Source: Amycolatopsis sp. WQ 127309 (GTDB lineage Bacteria; Actinomycetota; Actinomycetes; Mycobacteriales; Pseudonocardiaceae). Taken from it: 64,000 bases of DNA. This document shows, one piece after another, positions 32,701 through 64,000 of this stretch; position 1 is the first letter of the stretch, and each line of letters starts with the position of its first letter. The DNA lies in the NCBI RefSeq assembly GCF_023023025.1, contig NZ_CP095481.1, positions 8,135,001 through 8,199,000 on the forward strand. The letters run 5' to 3'. A program made the translations under genes and the position numbers. The notes beneath the pieces were generated by a model. That model was not told the origin of the DNA and did not search any database. It worked only from the letters and a program-made list of their open reading frames with translations.

Positions 32701-32991
32701 CTGTACAAGCGGAACCAGCAGTACACCGAGGTCACGAGCGCCGGGCTGTCGGCGATGGCGTGGTGCTTCGACCTGATGGAGGGCTGGGACCTGGGCCCGC
32801 TGCCGTGCCCGACGCTGCTCGTCCGCGCGTCGGAGCCGATCGTGGCGGAGCAGGCGGAGGTCGAGTGGCGCTCGGCCTGGGCTCACGCGGACACGGTGAC
32901 CGACGTACCGGGCAACCACTTCACGATCGTGGAGGAACACATCGCGGAGGCGGTGGCGGCAGTCCGGGCCTGGCTCCCGGACGTCGGCTGA
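26791..32991 (+). CDS. PKS-3: terminal PKS module with thioesterase
   Basis: A 2066-residue protein: N-terminal docking coiled coil (about 15-45), KS (47 to about 465, Cys 218), AT (about 570-920, GHSQG Ser 664), DH (about 938-1205, His 970, Asp 1136), KR (about 1220-1670, Tyr 1563), ACP (Ser 1730) and thioesterase (about 1845-2060). It adds the last extender unit and releases the chain. The thioesterase has GVSTGG (Ser 1924), Asp 1951 in LLDPYA and His 2043 in GNHFT, so its triad is intact and release by lactonization or hydrolysis is expected. The AT belongs to the methylmalonyl-type group. Its reducing domains are atypical: KR has GGTGALA and LED, and DH has YGSLF. GTG 26791 is chosen for the coupled ribosome binding site; ATG 26833 is the alternative. 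It ends the PKS-1/2/3 gene run. Confidence 0.96.
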   Translation: MATETPQPDRTDGSMSEAKLLDYLRRVTADLTRTRERLVEAESAGGEPIAVVGMSCRYPGDVDTPEALWRLVDGGVDAISGFPEDRGWPLADLLGEPGAPGTSSTAEGGFLHGAGGFDPAFFGMSPREALATDPQQRLLLETSWEACESAGIDPHTLRGSDTGVFVGVMYNDYAIALQGVTEDLEGYQSNGSAGSVASGRISYTFGFEGPTVSVDTACSSSLVTMHLAAQALRRGECSLALAGGVAVMSTPMVFIEYSRQGALSPTGRSRAFAEGADGTGWSEGVGMLALEKLSDARRNGHEVLAVLRGSAVNSDGASNGLTAPNGPSQQRVIRQALADAKLSPSEVDVVEAHGTGTSLGDPIEAQALIAAYGQDRPEGRPLWLGSLKSNIGHTQAAAGVGGVMKMILAMRNGVLPRTLHAETPSSRVDWAAGDVELLTTSRPWPRTGAPRRAAVSSFGVSGTNAHVVLEQAPPAEAPAVSAEQPAVPWVLSAKSPEALAAQAAGLLAHLDEHTGQPPAAIARTLLGRSRFDHRAVVAGTGVATLREGLSALAAGVPSPYAATGAATAGPGPVFVFPGQGSQWPEMAASLLDTAPVFRRHIEECAEAFAPFVDWSLLDVLRGVDGAPSVDRVDVVQPVLFSVMVSLAHLWRSYGVRPAAVLGHSQGEIAAACFAGALPLPEAARIVTLRSRLIGDRLAGHGGLLSVMASEEDVRALLGDFDGTLSIAAVNGPRTVTVAGEPGALTTLEKRLSAAGMMRWRVEGIDFAAHSPQVRVLHDELLSVLGELHPTTSEIPFFSTADEKWLDGPELDGEYWYRNLERTVRFDSGVHAALERGGRHFVEVSPQPVLSLGLQAILEESGTGATASATLLLGHGGLDRFLVAVGAAFARGADVDWNVPAGSRVPLPTYPFQRTNIWPQTSLLPAGDVTALGLGAANHPLLGAVTALPDTEGFLFTSRLSVATHPWLAEHTFGGSVLLPGTAFLELAIRAGDEAGCPVVEELTLAVPLIVPPGQAVRTQLVLGPLTPAGRRTLAVYGRPDSDGDEPWTCHANGVLRAGEQPTAGEFPAEWPPPGAERVDLTGFYDQAAENGFGYGSLFRGLESVWRLGEEVYAEVALPEANRAEAGACALHPALLDAALHATSFTGDGGQSRLPFSWTDVELYAVGASRARVRIVPSGTGSVRIDLADATGEPVASVGSLLLRAAAVDAAAAPAFGDSLFRWEWQAVPAPEPGRLADGSWVVAGADEFGLTGAVYTLGRAVETFLGIGTLSAALDDGLEPPELILVPLVHVRPEDPRESAHLLTKWVLGQVQAFLEEDRLRTTRLVFVTRGATGDGEGADLSAAAAWGLLRSAQTENPGRLVLVDLDESGDQSIRDLLPMLPGLLASGEPQVALRDGVPHVGRLARVRGDASPADVWREAGKVLITGGTGALARTIARHLVVEHGVRELLLVSRSGGAAPGAAEFAAELDAVVEYRACDVSNRDELARLLDAEPSVRAIVHTAGALEDGVLGSLTPKKLETVFAPKLDAAWHLHDLTRDRDLAAFVLFSSFAGLAGTAGQGNYAAANSFLDALARHRRGFGLPGTSVAWGSWVRADSVMAAQLDDAARRRQARGGALELTGEQGVALFDAVMARPADPVLAAIRLDLAAMRASGEVPPMMRLLVPPPSRRSAVSAEAVGSFAKTYTELPEEGRAAAVLDLVRTLAAAVLGHPSAAAVAVDGGFPELGFDSLTAMDLRNRLQAATDLILQVGVVFDHPTPLELAGHLGAELDRVSRPTESSAAPETVSAQANETISGLFTQALYNGQQADAIDFLRAAATLRPKFRTPDELTRPIRPLRLARRDPDAAPGPHLICVPALVAMAGVQQYSLFAASCRGQYDVSAVPIPGFTDGEALPADRESLVAAEADAIFAYAAGEPFVVLGVSTGGLLVHAIATELTRRGTPPAGVALLDPYAVDSQFVASAGGGLMTGLYKRNQQYTEVTSAGLSAMAWCFDLMEGWDLGPLPCPTLLVRASEPIVAEQAEVEWRSAWAHADTVTDVPGNHFTIVEEHIAEAVAAVRAWLPDVG
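26929..32985 (+). other. PKS-3 module X+6 and thioesterase: KS-AT-DH-KR-ACP-TE
   Basis: KS Cys is at 27442. AT has [11 protein letters not shown] (Ser 28780) and DFAAHS (about 29083-29100). DH has His 29698 in [10 protein letters not shown] and Asp 30196 in [10 protein letters not shown], but YGSLF replaces YGPxF. KR has GGTGALA instead of GGTGxLG, LED instead of LDD, and Tyr 31477. ACP Ser is at 31978. TE spans about 32320-32985 with nucleophile Ser 32560. If all domains work, the chain end is a 2-methyl-2-enoyl group. Confidence 0.85.
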
Positions 32992-33019
32992 CGGCTCGGC
33001 AGTGCCCAGGCTTGTCAGG

Positions 33020-33050
33020 CCGCGGGCTCGGCTCGGCCGCTAGCCCGCGG
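33020..33050. terminator. Inverted repeat between convergent PKS-3 and MarR gene
   Basis: Perfect 9-bp arms CCGCGGGCT (33020-33028) and AGCCCGCGG (33042-33050) flank a 13-nt loop. The right arm overlaps the MarR stop codon. Its place between two converging genes suggests a bidirectional terminator; there is no U-tract, as is common in this group. Confidence 0.55.
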
Positions 33051-33495
33051 TCGGGTCGAGGGAGCGCGCGACGATTCCGGTGATGCCGCCGAGCTGACCG
33101 AGCTGCTCCTCGGTCAGCAGGCCGAAGACGTGCTCGCGCAGGGTCGCGTAGTAGCCGGGTGCCGACTCGTCGTACTTCCGCGACCCCGCCGGGGTCAGTG
33201 ACGCGATCGTGTAGCGGGTGTCGGCCGGGTCGGACTTGCGGACGAGCCAGCCCTGCTTCTCCAGCCGGGAGGCGATGCGGGACAGGTGCGACGGCGTGAC
33301 CCGCGACATCTCCGCCAGCGACGTCATGGTGCGGTCCTGGTGCTGCGACAGGCACCACAGGATGAGGAATTCGGCGTGACTCAGGCCGTCCTGCTTGAGC
33401 CGCCCCTCCAGCGCCGCGGGCAGCCACAGGATCACGGACAGCAGCGACTCCCAGGTGTCCGCCTCGGCCGGGGCGAAGCCGTCATCCGCTTCCAC
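33040..33495 (-). CDS. MarR-family transcriptional regulator
   Basis: A 151-residue winged-helix protein. From GTG 33495 an N-terminal dimerization helix (WESLLSVILWLPAALEG) is followed by the DNA-binding core at about residues 38-105. The recognition helix is TPSHLSRIASRLEKQGWLV (67-85) and the wing contains DPADTR (89-94). The frame stays open up to an ATG at 33594, but that longer form would run through the operator cluster and adds residues unlike the family, so GTG 33495 is preferred. A TACAGT box ends 7 nt before this GTG, compatible with a leaderless transcript; this is inference. The gene is divergent from the oxidoreductase at 33615, and three copies of one palindrome lie between them, so it most likely represses that gene and itself. 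The ligand is unknown and a link to the polyketide is unproven. Confidence 0.88.
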   Translation of the reverse strand: MEADDGFAPAEADTWESLLSVILWLPAALEGRLKQDGLSHAEFLILWCLSQHQDRTMTSLAEMSRVTPSHLSRIASRLEKQGWLVRKSDPADTRYTIASLTPAGSRKYDESAPGYYATLREHVFGLLTEEQLGQLGGITGIVARSLDPTAG

Positions 33496-33515
33496 GGGCG
33501 TGACTGTACACGCAG

Positions 33516-33535
33516 TCACTTTCCGCGGAAAGTGA
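33516..33535. promoter_or_regulatory. Operator 1, perfect 20-bp palindrome
   Basis: TCACTTTCCGCGGAAAGTGA is a perfect palindrome just upstream of the preferred MarR start. Its core ACTTTCCnnGGAAAGT recurs twice toward the oxidoreductase. The position, next to a MarR gene, fits an autoregulatory binding site. Confidence 0.75.
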
Positions 33536-33545
33536 TCTGCGAGAC

Positions 33546-33561
33546 ACTTGCCATGGAAAGT
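33546..33561. promoter_or_regulatory. Operator 2, 16-bp palindrome with one mismatch
   Basis: ACTTGCCATGGAAAGT matches the operator 1 core except at one arm position and the central pair. Its centre is 28 bp from that of operator 1. It overlaps TTGCCA (33548-33553), a candidate -35 box for the oxidoreductase, with TAAGTT at 33571 as a weak -10. Confidence 0.65.
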
Positions 33562-33592
33562 AACTGACTTTAAGTTAGTTTCCAGGGAAAGC
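33562..33592. promoter_or_regulatory. Two further dyads including operator 3
   Basis: AACTGACTT (33562-33570) and AAGTTAGTT (33572-33580) form a 9-bp dyad with one mismatch around a single T. Overlapping it, 33577-33592 matches operator 1 at 12 of 16 positions, with perfect inner arms TTTCC and GGAAA. It lies just before the oxidoreductase ribosome binding site, where a bound repressor would block transcription. Confidence 0.6.
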
Positions 33593-33614
33593 ATCCACGG
33601 ATCAAGGAGTCACC

Positions 33615-34520
33615 ATGCGCGCAGCCCGCTACCACGACTACGGCCCGGCGGAGGTGCTCGTCGTCGAGGACGTCCCGGAACCGCACGCCGGACCCGGCGA
33701 GGTCCGGATCCGCGTCGCCGCCGCCAGTGTGAACCCGGTCGACTGGAAAGTGCGCTCGGGGGCGGCCCGCGCGATGTTCGAGGTCGGCTTCCCGGCGATC
33801 CCCGGTCGCGACGCCGCCGGCGTGGTGGACGAGGTCGGCGAAGGCGTCACCGGTGTCACCGTCGGTGACCGGGTGTTCGGGCTCGGCGGTGTGTTCGGGG
33901 CGTCCGCGCAGTACGCCACGCTGTCCGCGTGGGCGCCGGTGCCGGACGAGTGGACCCTCGCGCAGGCCGCCGGCGCCGGGCTGGCCGTCGACACCGCCGG
34001 CAGCGGGCTCGACGCGCTCGGCGACCTGGCCGGCCGCACGCTGCTGGTCGAAGGCGCGGCCGGCGGAGTGGGCAGTGCCGCCGTCGCGCTGGCCGTGGCG
34101 CGCGGCGCCACCGTCATCGGCACGGCGAGCGCGGGCAAGCACGGCTACCTGCGCGAGCTGGGCGCGCTGCCCACCACCTACGGCGAAGGGCTGGCCGACC
34201 GGGTCCGCGAGCTCGCGCCCGGCGGGGTGGACGCCGTGCTCGACACGGCCGCTTCCGGCTCGCTGCCCGACCTCGTCGCCATCGCCGGTGACGCGGACCG
34301 CGTCGTGACGGTCGCCGACGCGGCCCGTGCGGGTGACCTCGGCGTCCGGGCCCGTTCGTCGGAGAACAACTCCGCGCTGCTCGCCGAAGGCGCCGCGCTG
34401 GGCGCCCGGGGCGGGTACACACCGCACCTCGCGGCGACCTACGCGCTGGACGACATCGCCGACGCGCACCGGGATTCCGAAGGCGGCCACACCCAGGGGA
34501 AGATCGTCGTCCTCCTCTGA
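33615..34520 (+). CDS. Zinc-independent NADP-dependent quinone oxidoreductase-like protein
   Basis: A 301-residue member of the medium-chain dehydrogenase/reductase superfamily, close to quinone oxidoreductases. It has a GroES-like N-terminal half (PGEVRIRVAAASVNPVDWK, about 27-45) and a Rossmann half with GAAGGVGS (147-154), which binds NADPH. The zinc-binding cysteines and histidine of alcohol dehydrogenases are absent. It probably reduces quinones or other electrophilic enones in the cytosol. The ATG has AAGGAG (33604-33609) 5 nt upstream. The divergent MarR gene and shared operators suggest induction by an electrophile or quinone. Length is slightly short for the family but complete. It lacks the context of a PKS trans-enoylreductase, although that role cannot be excluded from sequence alone. 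Confidence 0.9.
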   Translation: MRAARYHDYGPAEVLVVEDVPEPHAGPGEVRIRVAAASVNPVDWKVRSGAARAMFEVGFPAIPGRDAAGVVDEVGEGVTGVTVGDRVFGLGGVFGASAQYATLSAWAPVPDEWTLAQAAGAGLAVDTAGSGLDALGDLAGRTLLVEGAAGGVGSAAVALAVARGATVIGTASAGKHGYLRELGALPTTYGEGLADRVRELAPGGVDAVLDTAASGSLPDLVAIAGDADRVVTVADAARAGDLGVRARSSENNSALLAEGAALGARGGYTPHLAATYALDDIADAHRDSEGGHTQGKIVVLL

Positions 34521-34528
34521 CGGGACAC

Positions 34529-34571
34529 GCGGACGAGCCCGGCACCGGGGGATGGTGCCGGGCTCGTCCGC
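34529..34571. terminator. Strong hairpin between oxidoreductase and DUF2306 gene
   Basis: Perfect 18-bp arms (34529-34546 and 34554-34571) with a 7-nt loop lie 9 nt past the oxidoreductase stop and before the end of the convergent minus-strand gene. It is a good bidirectional terminator candidate with no U-tract. Confidence 0.8.
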
Positions 34572-34595
34572 CGCCGGGGAAGGCGCGTTCTCGGG

Positions 34596-35393
34596 TCAGG
34601 CCACCGGATCGGGCGACGGCCGTGCGTCCAGCAGCGGCGTCTTCGCGTCCGGGACCAGGGTCGCCTCGTCAGCTGTCTCCGATGCGACCGCGCGAGCCTG
34701 GGCCGCCTTGCGCTTCGCGGCCTGCTCGCCCAGCTTCTTGTAGCGGGCGCGGTTGATGAAGAACTCCGCGATCAGCAGGTTGACCACCCACGGCACCCAC
34801 GACGTCAGCGTGGACACCTGGTCCTGCACCGCGGCCGGGCCGTCGACGCCCATCGTGAAGACCTCCGGCTCCAGCCAGAGGATCGCCGGGCCGAGCCAGA
34901 AGCGCGACGCCAGGATCGAGAAGGCCAGCGCGAAGCTGCGCAGCATCCACTCGCGGTGCTCCACGATGCGGCCCTGACGGGCCCGGCGGAACCCGGTGAT
35001 CGTGGTGATCAGCCACAGCAGCCCGAGGATCGCGTTGCCGACCTTCTGCCCGGGGCCGTGCGTCAGCAGCGGCGTGATCGTCAGGATCGCGATCCCGGCC
35101 GGCAGCGCGCCGCCGAAGACGTAGATCCGGCCGGACACCCGGTGCAGCTTCGGGTACTTGTTGCGCAGCTTGGGCCACACCTGGATCGCCGCGGTCACGA
35201 ACGCGACCGAGCCGAAGAAGATGTGCGTCACCAGCAGCGGGTAGTAGAACGGCACGTCCAGCCGGGTCGCCGCCGTCGACTTGCTCGGATCCAGGCCGAC
35301 GTAGTTGGGCAGCCGGAACGCGAGGAAACCGAACACGAGGAAGTAGAAGGGGACGATCCAGGGGCGTCTCAGCGCCGTTCCGATGCGTGACAT
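34596..35393 (-). CDS. DUF2306-like multi-pass membrane protein
   Basis: A 265-residue protein with about six hydrophobic segments (roughly residues 12-28, 52-70, 87-110, 119-137, 151-175 and 197-213), so it is an inner-membrane protein. Conserved-looking features are His 57 in THIFFGSVAF, KLHRVSGRIYV (His 84) and EHREWMLRS (His 147), the pattern of the DUF2306 family, whose function is unknown. The C-terminal 50 residues are charged, Ala-rich and probably cytoplasmic. The ATG at 35393 is chosen because GGAAGG lies 7 nt upstream on the minus strand; the frame remains open far upstream only because it runs antisense to PKS-4. It is divergent from PKS-4 and convergent with the oxidoreductase. 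No role in polyketide synthesis is evident. Confidence 0.82.
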   Translation of the reverse strand: MSRIGTALRRPWIVPFYFLVFGFLAFRLPNYVGLDPSKSTAATRLDVPFYYPLLVTHIFFGSVAFVTAAIQVWPKLRNKYPKLHRVSGRIYVFGGALPAGIAILTITPLLTHGPGQKVGNAILGLLWLITTITGFRRARQGRIVEHREWMLRSFALAFSILASRFWLGPAILWLEPEVFTMGVDGPAAVQDQVSTLTSWVPWVVNLLIAEFFINRARYKKLGEQAAKRKAAQARAVASETADEATLVPDAKTPLLDARPSPDPVA

Positions 35394-35630
35394 GGGTGGG
35401 CCTTCCGTGGGAGGAACCGGCGCGAAGAGTGTGGCGCGAAGACAGTGGGGAAAACCGTAGAGTTCGCTCGCCACCGATCCCGGATCGGCCGCAACAGCTA
35501 GGGAAAACAGGGTCGATCCGGCGGCATAGTCTGCCTGACCTCCGTGTCGGCGGTGGTTCGGGCGGCGGCGTACCGCGGCTTCCCAGCGCACGCCGGAACG
35601 GACCCCGTCCGAACCCTTGGGAGTGCCGCG
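35394..35630. promoter_or_regulatory. Divergent intergenic region upstream of PKS-4
   Basis: This 237-nt region must hold the promoter of the starter PKS gene and that of the DUF2306 gene. A 15-nt dyad, CCGATCC-C-GGATCGG (35474-35488), and a partial copy TCGATCCGG near 35513 could be a regulator site. CATAGT at 35525 is a possible -10 box without a clear -35. No convincing gene is encoded. Confidence 0.45.
35619..35623 (+). promoter_or_regulatory. Ribosome binding site of PKS-4
   Basis: GGGAG lies 7 nt before the GTG at 35631. It favours that start over the in-frame GTG at 35544, which has no comparable site and would add residues unlike any KS head. Confidence 0.65.
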
Positions 35631-63218
<27,588 letters not shown>

Positions 63219-63219
63219 C

Positions 63220-63269
63220 ACGCACGAAGGGGCGGCACTTTCACGTGAAAGTGCCGCCCCTTCGTGCGT
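63220..63269. terminator. Perfect 50-nt palindrome between PKS-4 and the aldolase gene
   Basis: Arms of 25 nt (63220-63244 and 63245-63269) are perfectly complementary with no spacer, starting 2 nt after the PKS-4 stop and ending 6 nt before the aldolase stop. Both converging genes could use it as a terminator. Confidence 0.88.
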
Positions 63270-63274
63270 TCGTC

Positions 63275-64000
63275 TTACTTGAGCTTCGTACCAGCCGAGC
63301 CGAGGGCCTGGCAGGCCTCCACGATCCGGGCGGCCATGCCACCCTCGGCGGCCTTGAGGTAGGAGCGGGGGTCGTAGACCTTCTTGTTGCCGACCTCGCC
63401 GTCGATCTTCAGGACGCCGTCGTAGTTTTTGAAGAAGTGGTCCACGATCGGGCGGGTGAACGCGTACTGCGTGTCGGTGTCCACGTTCATCTTCACCACC
63501 CCGTACGAGACGGCTTCGCGGATTTCTTCCGGCAGTGAGCCGGAGCCGCCGTGGAAGACCAGCTCGAACGGCTTGGACCCGGCGTCGAGGCCGAGTTTCT
63601 TCGACGCGGCTTCCTGGCCGCCCTTGAGCACGTCCGGGCGGAGCTTGACGTTGCCGGGCTTGTAGACGCCGTGGACGTTGCCGAAGGTGGCGGCGAGCAG
63701 GTAGCGGCCGTTCTCGCCGGAGCCGAGCGCGTCGATGGTTTTGAGGAAGTCGCCTTCGGCGGTGTAGAGCTTTTCGTTGATCTCCGCCTCGACGCCGTCT
63801 TCTTCGCCGCCGACGACGCCGATCTCGACTTCGAGGATGATGTTCGCCGCCGCGGTCTTGGCCAGCAGTTCCTGCGCGATGACGAGGTTCTCGTCGAGGT
63901 CGATGGCGGAGCCGTCCCACATGTGGGACTGGAACAGCGGGTTCTGGCCGTTTTTGACGCGTTCGGCGGAGATCTCGATCAGCGGCCGGACGAACCCGTC
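63275..64000 (-). CDS. fba: Class II fructose-bisphosphate aldolase, C-terminal part
   Basis: The minus-strand frame runs from the window edge to a TAA at 63275-63277; the N-terminus lies past base 64000. Internal methionines, such as that at 63922, are not the start because upstream codons continue the family sequence (RPLIEISAERVKNGQNPLFQ). The enzyme cleaves fructose 1,6-bisphosphate to glyceraldehyde 3-phosphate and dihydroxyacetone phosphate in glycolysis, and the reverse in gluconeogenesis, in the cytosol. Visible signatures are ATFGNVHGVYKPG and VFHGGSG, whose histidines bind the catalytic zinc in this family, and NVDTDTQYAF near the phosphate site. It is a housekeeping gene with no PKS link and probably marks the right border of the cluster. 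Roughly the last 240 residues of an enzyme of about 340 are present. Confidence 0.95.
   Translation of the reverse strand, partial: DGFVRPLIEISAERVKNGQNPLFQSHMWDGSAIDLDENLVIAQELLAKTAAANIILEVEIGVVGGEEDGVEAEINEKLYTAEGDFLKTIDALGSGENGRYLLAATFGNVHGVYKPGNVKLRPDVLKGGQEAASKKLGLDAGSKPFELVFHGGSGSLPEEIREAVSYGVVKMNVDTDTQYAFTRPIVDHFFKNYDGVLKIDGEVGNKKVYDPRSYLKAAEGGMAARIVEACQALGSAGTKLK

Noticed and set aside
33040..35393. The non-PKS islet as a mobile element
   Set aside because: No transposase, integrase, terminal inverted repeats or flanking direct repeats were seen.

Overview
This window is very GC-rich actinomycete DNA, almost all of it modular type I polyketide synthase (PKS) coding sequence. Third codon positions are nearly always G or C. 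The flanking class II fructose-bisphosphate aldolase and the codon habits fit a filamentous actinomycete, and Amycolatopsis or a relative in Pseudonocardiaceae is my weak inference. No rRNA, tRNA, CRISPR array or insertion sequence was seen.

Layout. (1) Bases 1-6524 hold the 3' part of PKS-1: the end of one DH-KR-ACP module, then a complete KS-AT-KR-ACP module and a C-terminal docking tail. (2) Bases 6712-26787 hold PKS-2, with four modules (DH-KR, KR, DH-KR, DH-KR). (3) Bases 26791-32991 hold PKS-3, one KS-AT-DH-KR-ACP module followed by a thioesterase, so it is the release end of the line. PKS-1, -2 and -3 run in the same direction and in biosynthetic order. (4) Bases 33040-35393 are a small non-PKS islet: a MarR regulator, a divergent quinone-oxidoreductase-like gene under three copies of one operator, and a DUF2306-like membrane protein on the minus strand. 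(5) Bases 35631-63218 hold PKS-4, a single 9195-residue polypeptide. It begins with a loading module in which the KS active-site Cys is Gln (KSQ) and continues with five KS-AT-DH-KR-ACP modules, all with malonyl-type AT signatures. (6) Bases 63275-64000 hold the C-terminal part of a minus-strand fructose-bisphosphate aldolase, which probably marks the right edge of the cluster. A perfect 50-nt palindrome separates it from PKS-4.

How the parts work together. PKS-4 must start synthesis although it lies downstream of the thioesterase gene. It should make acetyl-ACP by decarboxylating malonyl-ACP, then add five C2 units, each reduced and dehydrated, giving a methyl-ended pentaene thioester. Unseen PKS sequence left of base 1 presumably follows. 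PKS-1 to PKS-3 then add the last seven units. Counted from the carboxyl end, the prediction is a 2-methyl-2,4,6-triene, 9-OH, 10-ene, 12-methyl, 13-OH and 14-ene, released by the thioesterase as a lactone or acid. No enoylreductase domain occurs in the window. No cytochrome P450, glycosyltransferase or clear pathway regulator is present here. I cannot name the product. Key uncertainties are how much of PKS-1 lies upstream, the activity of several atypical DH and KR domains, and the specificity of the two GHSQG-type ATs.
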